Below are positions 25,206-32,513 of a DNA stretch of 64,000 nt, piece after piece. Source of the DNA: Rhizobium sp. BT03 (lineage in GTDB: Bacteria > Pseudomonadota > Alphaproteobacteria > Rhizobiales > Rhizobiaceae); assembly GCF_030053155.1 (NCBI RefSeq), contig NZ_CP125640.1, positions 3,051,501 through 3,115,500 on the forward strand, written 5' to 3'. The notes below the pieces were generated by a model. The model was not told the origin of the DNA. It made no database searches and saw nothing but the letters and a program-made list of their open reading frames with translations. Every line of letters starts with the position of its first letter. Positions within the stretch are counted from its first letter, which is position 1. The position numbers and the translations under genes were made by a program.

Positions 25206-25511
25206 CTATCTCCAGGCCTGCCAGCCCGGAGCGAAACAAAAGGCTGGCGCTGCGATGAGATTGCCAGAATAGCAGGCGCCGACGCGTCTATATCCTACTG
25301 CCGCCATGCATGTGTCATGGTATGCTCCAGTGTCTTCCGCTGCGATATGATGATCCATGCGACGCACCGTGCATTCATAGGAGGCGCGTTCGGTGTTGGA
25401 TTCCGACCATCCGCCCAAAACTGCGAGTATCAGGCCAAGGGATACTAACGTGACCAGAATCGCGCCCAAGGCCTTTGCGAGTATGCCAAGTGCCGTGAAA
25501 AGCCTTTCCAT
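25206..25511 (-). CDS. Single-pass membrane protein with Cys-rich outer part
   Basis: A 101-aa protein with a hydrophobic N-terminal segment (LTALGILAKALGAILVTLV region, about 5-33) and a mature part with Cys47, Cys68, Cys79 and Cys91-type residues, suggesting periplasmic disulphides. Its ATG follows the stop of the upstream 168-aa gene by three bases (TGA CGC ATG), so the two genes are coupled. No family recognised. Confidence 0.5.
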   Translation of the reverse strand: MERLFTALGILAKALGAILVTLVSLGLILAVLGGWSESNTERASYECTVRRMDHHIAAEDTGAYHDTCMAAVGYRRVGACYSGNLIAAPAFCFAPGWQAWR

Positions 25512-25514
25512 GCG

Positions 25515-26021
25515 TCAATTCGGTTTCTGATCAACCGGTTTCAGAGCCGTAGCGATGATCTCACCAAGTACTCCGTGCAGTATCTGAGCAAAACCGAGAT
25601 CCATGCGCAGACGCGTTGAAACATCGATGACGGGTCCGTTCGCCCCGTCGGCGTGAAGCGCGCCGAGGGATATGCAAACTGTGTTGTTACTGAGACGATT
25701 TTCTGAAAAGAAATCAACAAAAACCGTGCGCGCATCGGCATCCCGAATTTCAGCATCATGGTCGCCAATCTTAGTGGTTCTTCCAGACCTAATGACAACA
25801 TCGTTGCTCACTGCAATATCCTCCCCGTTGAGCGGCACGTTCTGCGAGCAACGTGGAATAGTCAAGGGCCCCAAGTTATCCACATTGTGCTTCAAAACGA
25901 CGCCATGAAGTGTGGATGTTAGAGCTTCGGAAAGCGTGTCGACACCAAGCGTTAAACGGTTCTCTGCGCGCTCCGTAGAAGACAGCGGCCGGCTGCCGCT
26001 GGCGAATGCCAGAGGAGCCAT
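25515..26021 (-). CDS. Hypothetical protein of the accessory arm, start uncertain
   Basis: Up to 168 aa. The C-terminal part has a compact look (RTVFVDFFSENRLSNNTVCI, then GPVIDVSTRLRMDLGFAQIL) and alternating polar/hydrophobic strands and helices, as in a small globular domain. The first ATG (26021) lies only two bases from the ATG of the divergent ParB-like gene and has no ribosome-binding site; a GTG at 25883 would give 122 aa. I do not recognise a named family. It is coupled to the downstream membrane protein gene. Confidence 0.5.
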   Translation of the reverse strand: MAPLAFASGSRPLSSTERAENRLTLGVDTLSEALTSTLHGVVLKHNVDNLGPLTIPRCSQNVPLNGEDIAVSNDVVIRSGRTTKIGDHDAEIRDADARTVFVDFFSENRLSNNTVCISLGALHADGANGPVIDVSTRLRMDLGFAQILHGVLGEIIATALKPVDQKPN

Positions 26022-26023
26022 AA

Positions 26024-26878
26024 ATGCAAAACAACGTGAGACCGATAGCGCCGGTCAGCATCGCAGGCCTGAATCCACAGATCCCGCCCACAGGCATGCC
26101 CATTTTCGAGCTCGTCAATCCAGTCGATCTTTTCGTTGATCCAGCCTATCAGCGAAACATCAGCGAAAAGGGTACTCGCCAGATTAGGCGCATTATCGAA
26201 GGTTTTGATTGGGTTAAGTTCAAGGCGCCCATTTGCGCTTACGCTGAATGCGACGGACAGACGATCCTCAAGGTTCTGGATGGTCAGCATACGGCGATTG
26301 CCGCTGCGTCGAACCCGCACATTGAGAAGATCCCGGTCATGATAGTCGAGGCGGAGAGCACCATCGCTCAGGCAAAGGCATTTATCGGCCAGAACACAGA
26401 CCGGCTCGGTGTGACGACGCTGCAGCTTCACCAGGCAGCGCTGGCGGCTGCAGACGAGGACGCCCAGACATTGGAACTCGTCTGCACCAGAGCCGGCGTG
26501 AAGGTTTTGAAGACCACCAACGCGTATACCGGAACCGGTAGCCGTCAGACGATTGCGATCAAGCAGATTGAGGCACTCGTCAGCCGGCGCGGTCCGAAGC
26601 TCGCGCGTGAAATCTTGGAGGTTTTGGCGAGCGCAGAACGTGGTCCCCTCACTGCTCCGCAAATCAAGGCTGTGGAGATGCTCCTTACAGACGAGGAATA
26701 CTGCGACAAGATCACGCCCGAGGACCTGACTGACGCCATAGTCGACTTGCTATTCACGGCCGAGGATGAGGCGAAGCTCTTTGCCGCTACGCACAAGGTG
26801 CCGTTTTGGAGGGCGCTCGGGATCACGTGGTTCAGAAAGTGCAAAAAGCGAAGGGCGATCGTCAAGCAGGCTGCCTAA
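26024..26878 (+). CDS. ParB-like / DUF6551 protein
   Basis: A 284-aa protein. Residues about 28-100 resemble a ParB/Srx-type nucleotide-binding domain: VNPVDLFVDPAYQRNIS, a GTRQIRRIIEGFDW helix and VLDGQHTAIAA with the DGQH motif (86-89). The rest is helical. This matches DUF6551-type proteins often found in phages and integrated elements. AGAGGAG lies six bases before the ATG. No ParA or parS-like array is visible, so a role in partitioning is not supported; a regulatory or nuclease-like activity is possible. Confidence 0.7.
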   Translation: MQNNVRPIAPVSIAGLNPQIPPTGMPIFELVNPVDLFVDPAYQRNISEKGTRQIRRIIEGFDWVKFKAPICAYAECDGQTILKVLDGQHTAIAAASNPHIEKIPVMIVEAESTIAQAKAFIGQNTDRLGVTTLQLHQAALAAADEDAQTLELVCTRAGVKVLKTTNAYTGTGSRQTIAIKQIEALVSRRGPKLAREILEVLASAERGPLTAPQIKAVEMLLTDEEYCDKITPEDLTDAIVDLLFTAEDEAKLFAATHKVPFWRALGITWFRKCKKRRAIVKQAA

Positions 26879-26967
26879 CGACCGCTTTGTTCACCCCTAC
26901 TTGCCGCGGCGGCGTCGTTGTCTGCCGCGGCAGCTTTCCTAGGTCACGGCAATAGCCGATATTCCTG

Positions 26968-27186
26968 CTAACCTTCTAAACGGGTTTCATCAGCAATCAT
27001 GCGGTCAACAGCTTCAATCTGGTCTTGGATCGATAACAATGACGACTGGCCGACGCGTCGGCTCAAGGACTGACTCGATGCTTCGATTGACTGCACGTCG
27101 ATGTTCTTCGCCTCCGAGCGGCGCTGCTCAACTAAGGCAGCTCGGATTTCATCAAGCTTTGCAAGCGGTGACTGGGAATCGGTCAT
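26968..27186 (-). CDS. Small helical protein near the tRNA
   Basis: A 72-aa, highly charged protein, probably a coiled coil throughout (LAKLDEIRAALVEQRRSEA). A strong GGAGG ribosome-binding site lies in front of the ATG, which supports a real gene despite its size. It is the last gene before the tRNA-Arg junction, reverse strand. No family recognised. Genes in this position in elements are often small regulators, for example of excision, but no such motif is visible. Confidence 0.58.
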   Translation of the reverse strand: MTDSQSPLAKLDEIRAALVEQRRSEAKNIDVQSIEASSQSLSRRVGQSSLLSIQDQIEAVDRMIADETRLEG

Positions 27187-27362
27187 ATGTGTCCTCCATC
27201 TGATTGGGTGCTGCCAGACATGAAAGCTCCCGCGACATGTTGCATAGCTTGTCGCATGGATTCGCCGCTGGCTAATTGAAATCCTTGGAAATCAAAGGAA
27301 ATAGTTGCAACACGAATGCGACATGCAGCAACTTACTTTGCGCCATAAGCGCTTGATTTTAT
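27187..27362. promoter_or_regulatory. Intergenic region between element and tRNA, with inverted repeats
   Basis: It holds an inverted repeat GCGACA/TGTCGC (27232-27237 with 27250-27255) and AGTTGC/GCAACT (27303-27308 with 27328-27333). Both resemble the GTTGCA..GCAAC palindrome seen near 24734. These could be operator sites of an element-encoded regulator or part of an attachment region. No gene is seen. Confidence 0.3.
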
Positions 27363-27410
27363 TGGTGATCCCGGCGCGATTCGAACGCGCGACCCCCAGA
27401 TTAGGAATCT
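27363..27410. other. Inferred prophage attachment site (tRNA 3' half)
   Basis: Phage integrases commonly recombine at the anticodon or T-loop part of tRNA genes so that the tRNA 3' end is rebuilt by the element. Here foreign-looking genes start right after the tRNA 3' end, and core genes begin on the other side. The matching repeat should be at the far left end, outside the window, so the exact core cannot be set. Confidence 0.4.
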
Positions 27411-27439
27411 GGTGCTCTATCCTGCTGAGCTACGGGACC
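27363..27439 (-). tRNA. tRNA-Arg (anticodon CCU), CCA encoded
   Basis: A full cloverleaf can be drawn on the reverse strand: a 7-bp acceptor stem (GGTCCCG with CGGGATC, one G-T pair), D-arm with AGCTCAGCAGGATAGAGC, an anticodon stem of five pairs around loop TTCCTAA, and T-arm with GTTCGAATC. The anticodon is CCT (CCU). CCA is encoded at 27363-27365. Its 3' end faces the prophage side, and it is the likely attachment site of the element (attR or attL). Confidence 0.93.
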
Positions 27440-27492
27440 ACTTGAAGCCATGCATACAAAAGGCTTGGCGCGAAGCCAAGCCTTAATTGTTG

Positions 27493-28656
27493 TCAGACGC
27501 CCAGGCGTTGTTCGGCGAGGCGGACCCAGTAGGAGATGCCGTGGGCGATGGCTTCGTCGTTGAAGTCATAGGCCGGGTTGTGCAGGCCGGCGCTGTCGCC
27601 GTTGCCGATGAAGATGAAGGCGCCGGGGCGGGCGTTCAGCATGTAGGAGAAATCCTCGCCGCCCATCATCGGATCGATTTCGGCGTTGACGTTGCCCTCG
27701 CCGGCAATGGCGCTGGCGGTGGCGACCGCATGCTCGGTTTCATCTGGATGGTTGATGGTGACGGGGTAGTTGCGGTTGAAGCCGATCTCGGCCTCGGCGC
27801 CGTGGGCGGCGGAGATGCCCTCGACGATCTGGCGGAACCGGGTCTCGGCCAGCGTGCGCACCTCGGGGTCGAGGGTGCGGACGGTGCCGGCGAAGGTCGC
27901 GTCGTTCGGGATGACGTTATGGGCGAAACCGGCATTGAACTTGGTCACCGAGACGACGACCGAGCTGATCGGATCGGCGGTGCGCGAGGCGATCATCTGC
28001 AGGTTGGAGACGATCTGGGCGCCGATGGCGATCGGGTCGATCGTCCGGTGCGGCTGGGCGGCGTGGCCGCCGCGGCCCTTGATGGTGACGGTGAATTCGT
28101 CGGTCGCCGCCATGATCGCGCCCTTGCGGGTGGCGAACTGCCCCACAGGCAGGCCCGGCAGATTGTGCATGCCGTAGACCTCTTCGATGCCGAAGCGCTC
28201 CATCATGCCGTCCTTGACCATCAGGTTGCCGCCGCCGCCGCCCTCTTCGGCGGGCTGGAAGATGACGGCGATATTGCCGTTGAAGTTGCGGGTTTCGGCC
28301 AGGTATTTCGCAGCGCCGAGCAGCATGGCCGTGTGGCCGTCATGGCCGCAGGCATGCATCTTGCCCGGCGTCTTCGAGGCCCAGGGCTTGCCTGATATTT
28401 CGGTCAGCGGCAGGGCGTCCATGTCGGCGCGCAGGCCGACGGTGCGGCGGCCTTCGCCCTTGCCCTTGATCAGGCCGACGACGCCGGTGCGGCCGATGCC
28501 GGTGACGATCTCGTCGACGCCGAATTCCTTGAGCTTTTCAGCGACGAAGGCGGCCGTATTCTCAACCGCGAAGAGCAGCTCGGGCCGGGCGTGAATATGA
28601 CGGCGCCATTCGGCGACCTCGTCCTGCAATTCGGCGGCTCTGTTCAAAATCGGCAT
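27493..28656 (-). CDS. M20 family amidohydrolase (hippurate hydrolase / N-acyl-amino-acid deacylase type)
   Basis: A 387-aa metallopeptidase-type enzyme. Metal ligands are in HACGHDGHTAML (about 101-112), QPAEEGGGG (about 135-143) and the late HNP motif. The ADMDALPL motif (about 80-87) is typical. Family members remove acyl groups from amino acids or act on indole-3-acetyl conjugates; the substrate cannot be told from sequence. The ATG at 28656 is chosen because AGGAA lies in front; a longer frame is open upstream. It is the first core gene after the tRNA. Confidence 0.87.
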   Translation of the reverse strand: MPILNRAAELQDEVAEWRRHIHARPELLFAVENTAAFVAEKLKEFGVDEIVTGIGRTGVVGLIKGKGEGRRTVGLRADMDALPLTEISGKPWASKTPGKMHACGHDGHTAMLLGAAKYLAETRNFNGNIAVIFQPAEEGGGGGNLMVKDGMMERFGIEEVYGMHNLPGLPVGQFATRKGAIMAATDEFTVTIKGRGGHAAQPHRTIDPIAIGAQIVSNLQMIASRTADPISSVVVSVTKFNAGFAHNVIPNDATFAGTVRTLDPEVRTLAETRFRQIVEGISAAHGAEAEIGFNRNYPVTINHPDETEHAVATASAIAGEGNVNAEIDPMMGGEDFSYMLNARPGAFIFIGNGDSAGLHNPAYDFNDEAIAHGISYWVRLAEQRLGV

Positions 28657-28829
28657 GTTGGCGTTCCTGTTATGAAATCCCGGCAATCGTTCATCGCATC
28701 ACAAGGACGTGAGGCGGCTGAGGCGTGAGCCTGTGGAAATTACTTAGTCAATGACCTTTGCCATGTCATAGCCATATAGGCTAAATAGGGGAAGGTTTCG
28801 AGATTTTCCTGATATCCGAAGGACAAAGC

Positions 28830-29963
28830 GTGTCGACGAGCCACTTCCGTTTGTTTGCCGCCTTGCGGCCGCTGAGTTTCGCGGTCGCCGCGACGGCTGG
28901 TTTTCTTGCCTCGGTTCCGCTCGCCGCGGCCAATCCGCATATTCTCGTCGATGTGCAGACCGGCCGTGTGCTCGAGCATGAAGAAGCCTTCCGCAAATGG
29001 TATCCGGCGTCGCTCACCAAGCTGATGACCGTCTATACCGTGTTCGACGCGATCCGCGCCGGCCAGATCAGCCTCGATACACCCATCGTCATGAGCAAGC
29101 GCGCCGCCGCGCAGCCGGCCGCCAAGATGTATTTCAAGCCGGGCCAGAAGCTGACGCTCGATAGCGCGCTGAAGATCCTGATGGTGAAATCGGCCAACGA
29201 CATCGCCGTCGCGGTCGCCGAAGCCATCGGCGGCACGCAGGAAGGCTTCGTGACGCGGATGAACGGCGAGGCGCTGAAGCTCGGCATGACGGATTCGCAT
29301 TTCGTCAATCCGAACGGCCTGCCGGGCAAGGGGCAATATACGACGGCGCGCGATCTTGCGGTGCTGACCGTGGCGCTGCGCCGCGATTTTCCGCAATATG
29401 CCAGCTATTTCGCGCTTGAGGGTTTCACCAACGGCCAGCAGAACGTGCCGAGCCTCAACATGCTGATCGGCCGCTTCGCCGGCGCCGACGGCATGAAGAC
29501 CGGTTTCATCTGCGCCTCGGGCTTCAACCAGATCGGTTCGGCGACCCGCAACGGCCGCACCATCGTCTCCGTCGTGCTCGGCACCGACAGCCTGGCGGCG
29601 CGCGCCGATGCAACGGCGAACCTGCTGCAAAAGGGCTTCACATCGCAGTTTCCCGGCAATGAAACGCTGGGGTCCCTGCGGCCTTACGGGCAGGGGCAGG
29701 ACCAGGTGACCGACATCTCCGCCGATATCTGCAGCGCCAAGGGCGCCAAGATACGCAGCGAAACGCGCGACGAAGTCGGCCGCATGAAGGTGCAGTCGCC
29801 CTATATCCTGGAAATGGACCACGATCCGCGCTTCGTCTTTGCCGGCCTCATTCCCGGTCAGGACCCGCAGCCAGCTCAGCAGCCGGAAAAGGTGGCGACC
29901 GGCGATACGGCGGGAGGCATCGCCAACGTGCCGGTGCCGATGCCGCGCCCGACATCTTTCTAA
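28830..29963 (+). CDS. D-alanyl-D-alanine carboxypeptidase (PBP5/6-type)
   Basis: A 377-aa exported protein starting at GTG with AAGGA upstream. A signal peptide (about 1-34) precedes the serine-type carboxypeptidase domain, with SLTK (Ser61-Lys64), SAN (121-123) and KTG (223-225), the three catalytic motifs of low-molecular-weight penicillin-binding proteins. It trims pentapeptides in the periplasm. After the domain there is a proline-rich tail (PQPAQQPEKVATG) and no obvious C-terminal amphipathic anchor. The next gene, CobW-type, follows 24 bases later. Confidence 0.9.
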   Translation: MSTSHFRLFAALRPLSFAVAATAGFLASVPLAAANPHILVDVQTGRVLEHEEAFRKWYPASLTKLMTVYTVFDAIRAGQISLDTPIVMSKRAAAQPAAKMYFKPGQKLTLDSALKILMVKSANDIAVAVAEAIGGTQEGFVTRMNGEALKLGMTDSHFVNPNGLPGKGQYTTARDLAVLTVALRRDFPQYASYFALEGFTNGQQNVPSLNMLIGRFAGADGMKTGFICASGFNQIGSATRNGRTIVSVVLGTDSLAARADATANLLQKGFTSQFPGNETLGSLRPYGQGQDQVTDISADICSAKGAKIRSETRDEVGRMKVQSPYILEMDHDPRFVFAGLIPGQDPQPAQQPEKVATGDTAGGIANVPVPMPRPTSF

Positions 29964-29987
29964 GATCAGCTTCTAGGGTCAAACGAC

Positions 29988-31196
29988 ATGAGCGCGCTCA
30001 ACGACAGGATTCCGGTCACCATCCTGACCGGCTTTCTCGGTGCCGGCAAATCGACGCTGCTCAACCGCATCCTCAAAGATCCCGCGATGAAGGATGCGGC
30101 CGTCATCATCAATGAATTCGGCGATGTCGGCATCGATCATCTCCTGGTCGAAAGCTCCGGCGATTCGATCATCGAACTGTCAGACGGCTGCCTCTGCTGC
30201 ACCGTGCGCGGCGAGTTGGTGGATACGCTGGCAAACCTGATGGATGCCGTGCAGACGGGCCGGGTCAAGCCGGTGAAGCGCGTCGTCATCGAGACGACGG
30301 GCCTTGCCGATCCCGCTCCGGTCATGCAGGCGATCATGGGCAATCCGGTCATCGCCCAAAATTTCGAACTCGACGGCGTCGTGACCGTGGTGGATGCAGT
30401 GAACGGGCTGCAGACGCTCGACAATCACGAGGAAGCCCGCAAGCAGGCGGCGGTCGCCGACCGGCTGATCGTCTCGAAGAAGGCGATGGCTGAGGCAACG
30501 GACAAGCTGGAACAGCGCCTGCGCGCGCTCAATCCGCGCGCCGCGATGATGGACGCCGACAGCACTGAGGCCGGCAGCGCCGCGGTGCTTGTCAACGGGC
30601 TCTACGATCCGGCGACGAAGATCGCCGATGTCGGCCGCTGGCTGCAGGACGAGGATGCGCACGAGGCGCATCACGACCACGGCCACGGTCGTGATGGAGA
30701 TCACGACCACGGTCATCATCATGATGGCGATCACCATGGCCACCACCACCATGATCACCACCATCATGATCATGATGGCGATCACGCGCATCAGGACCCG
30801 CACGACGTCAACCGTCACGATGCCTCGATCCGCTCCTTCTCGATCATCGAGGAGAAGCCGATCGATCCGATGGCGCTCGACATGTTCATCGATCTGCTGC
30901 GCTCCGCCCATGGCGAGAAGCTGCTCAGGATGAAGGCGATCGTTTCCGTCTCCGACCGGCCGGAGCGGCCGCTGGTGCTGCATGGGGTGCAAAGCATCTT
31001 CCATCCGCCGGTGCGGCTTGCCGCCTGGCCGGATCCCAGCGACCGGCGCACGCGCATGGTGCTGATCACCAAGGATCTGCCTGAGGCCTTCGTGAAGGAT
31101 CTGTTCGACGCCTTTCTGGGCAAGCCGCGCATCGACATGCCGGATCGCGCGGCGCTGTCCGACAATCCGCTCGCCATTCCCGGCATGCGAATCTAG
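29988..31196 (+). CDS. CobW/COG0523 family GTPase with His-rich metal-binding segment
   Basis: A 402-aa P-loop GTPase. Walker A is GFLGAGKST (15-23), the conserved metal motif is CLCC (Cys68, Cys70, Cys71), and ETTGLADPAP matches the Walker B/switch area. A remarkable segment around residues 223-280 is almost all His, Asp and Gly. The C-terminal CobW domain (from about 285) follows. COG0523 proteins act as metal chaperones for zinc, cobalt or others; the His stretch suggests zinc or nickel/cobalt storage. The gene follows the carboxypeptidase gene, and an operon is plausible. Confidence 0.9.
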   Translation: MSALNDRIPVTILTGFLGAGKSTLLNRILKDPAMKDAAVIINEFGDVGIDHLLVESSGDSIIELSDGCLCCTVRGELVDTLANLMDAVQTGRVKPVKRVVIETTGLADPAPVMQAIMGNPVIAQNFELDGVVTVVDAVNGLQTLDNHEEARKQAAVADRLIVSKKAMAEATDKLEQRLRALNPRAAMMDADSTEAGSAAVLVNGLYDPATKIADVGRWLQDEDAHEAHHDHGHGRDGDHDHGHHHDGDHHGHHHHDHHHHDHDGDHAHQDPHDVNRHDASIRSFSIIEEKPIDPMALDMFIDLLRSAHGEKLLRMKAIVSVSDRPERPLVLHGVQSIFHPPVRLAAWPDPSDRRTRMVLITKDLPEAFVKDLFDAFLGKPRIDMPDRAALSDNPLAIPGMRI

Positions 31197-31236
31197 CCAG
31201 AAGCTTATTTATAATCGGGAGCAATCGATTCAGTCA

Positions 31237-32196
31237 TCAAAGTTCTCCCGAAAGCAAAATCACGCTAAGAGGGGTGTCCCGATATTTCTCACCCCAGCTT
31301 GCTCTAAGTTTCTTGTAAACCCTAAAGCGTGCAAACCGGTCAGCTCTTGCTCTCGTCTCATCGGCGATAGAAGATATAGCCCCGTCGACAGATGCCCTGA
31401 GAGAGTTCGGCGACCAAGGAGTGTATAACACAGTAGAACAAAAGGTTTTTTGGCCTATTGTTTCTGAAACCTCCTGATAGTTGTACGTGAACTCAAGGCC
31501 ATCGAAGATGACGCTAAACGAAGGAATGTCTTCAATTCGCGGAGCGCGGAACTTGACGGCGAAATTATTGTCGGAGGCAAAATCATATAGGTCTCGCCAA
31601 CCTTCTTTGAAAAAGCTATCTATACCTTCCATTTGGCGCTCCGCGGATTCAACGTCCCACGCGACTTGCGTCGTCAACGTGAGAAAAGACGCAACTTGCC
31701 GATTCGGATTGTTCCACCTTTCAACGATCTCAATGGGGGCGGCCGTTTGCAGCGGAAAATCCCGGAATGCCATGCGGTGATAGTCGGGCAGCATCTTCCG
31801 CAAAATGCGCGACAACATCTGGCAATCGGCCTTTGTGATCGCGGCATCCGCCTTGTGATGGAGACAAGTCACATTTATCGCTTCGACAGTATAGCGAAAG
31901 CGCATGTCCGCCGGGGCGTTGGAGAGGCGCCGGAAATGCTGCGCTACAGCGCAGACGATCGTGCGTCCTTCGATTTCGAAACTCCACAACATCAACTCAA
32001 TCGGTGACAGCCCGTTGGACAGACCATATTCACGGTCCTCGACCTTCAAATTGAACGTTCCATAGCCCTGCACACCATCATTGGTTCCCTCGAACAGAAA
32101 GGCGCGTCCTTTCAACTTGAAAATATTTTGGTAGAAGTCCTGGTTCGGCGGGACGAGTTCTGAGTAATCCTTGCGAAATGACGCGGCGGCGCTCAT
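31237..32196 (-). CDS. Orphan hypothetical protein (319 aa)
   Basis: A soluble protein of about 319 residues from ATG 32196, preceded by GAAGGAAAAAAC (good ribosome-binding site); the frame is open to 32268. No signal peptide, membrane segment or recognised motif is visible. There are regions rich in Phe, Tyr and Trp, and Cys residues at about 82, 111 and 124. Its codon use is less GC-biased than the genes around it, a sign of possible transfer. It separates the CobW gene from tusA, on the reverse strand. I do not recognise a family and assign no function. Confidence 0.6.
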   Translation of the reverse strand: MSAAASFRKDYSELVPPNQDFYQNIFKLKGRAFLFEGTNDGVQGYGTFNLKVEDREYGLSNGLSPIELMLWSFEIEGRTIVCAVAQHFRRLSNAPADMRFRYTVEAINVTCLHHKADAAITKADCQMLSRILRKMLPDYHRMAFRDFPLQTAAPIEIVERWNNPNRQVASFLTLTTQVAWDVESAERQMEGIDSFFKEGWRDLYDFASDNNFAVKFRAPRIEDIPSFSVIFDGLEFTYNYQEVSETIGQKTFCSTVLYTPWSPNSLRASVDGAISSIADETRARADRFARFRVYKKLRASWGEKYRDTPLSVILLSGEL

Positions 32197-32283
32197 CGTT
32201 TTTTCCTTCAAGATCGATGTCGATGCAAAGAGGATCTGTGGGGCTGCGTCCTTGGCGAGCAACGCCAAAGCAAGCCGTGCTAG

Positions 32284-32508
32284 TTAGCCCTTTCGAATCA
32301 GAAAGCGGTGGCCGGTTTCGGTCTTTTCGGTCTCGACCAGCTCGTGGCCGTCCTCATTGCAGAAATGCGGCATGTCGATCACCGCCAGCGGATCGGTGGT
32401 GTCGACGCGAATGAGCGTTCCGCTCGCCATGGCGGCAAGCTTCTTGCGTGTCTTGATCACCGGAAATGGGCATTTCAGGCCGCGAAGATCGTAGAGAACG
32501 GGGCTCAA
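32284..32508 (-). CDS. tusA: TusA/SirA-type sulfur carrier protein
   Basis: A 74-aa protein with the CPFP motif (Cys13-Pro16) that carries sulfur as a persulfide in TusA proteins, followed by the IKTRKKLAAM helix. It likely hands sulfur to tRNA thiolation or cofactor synthesis. The only good start is a TTG at 32508, five bases after the stop of the upstream lipoprotein gene, with GGAA upstream. It is probably co-transcribed with that gene. Confidence 0.85.
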   Translation of the reverse strand: MSPVLYDLRGLKCPFPVIKTRKKLAAMASGTLIRVDTTDPLAVIDMPHFCNEDGHELVETEKTETGHRFLIRKG

Positions 32509-32513
32509 GCCGT

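Larger units (their letters stand above)
1..27362. mobile_element. Partial prophage with accessory arm, ending at tRNA-Arg
   Basis: A continuous set of virion, lysis and tail genes runs from the window start to about 21.8 kb, followed by cargo-like genes up to a tRNA-Arg gene. The portal is P22-like, and there are large ejection-type proteins but no tape-measure or tail-tube genes, which points to a short-tailed phage. The left end, integrase, repressor and replication genes lie outside the window. The right limit is inferred from the tRNA: its 3' end faces the prophage, as expected for integration into a tRNA 3' end. The 22.2-27.3 kb arm could instead be a separate island sharing the same tRNA. 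Confidence 0.75.
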
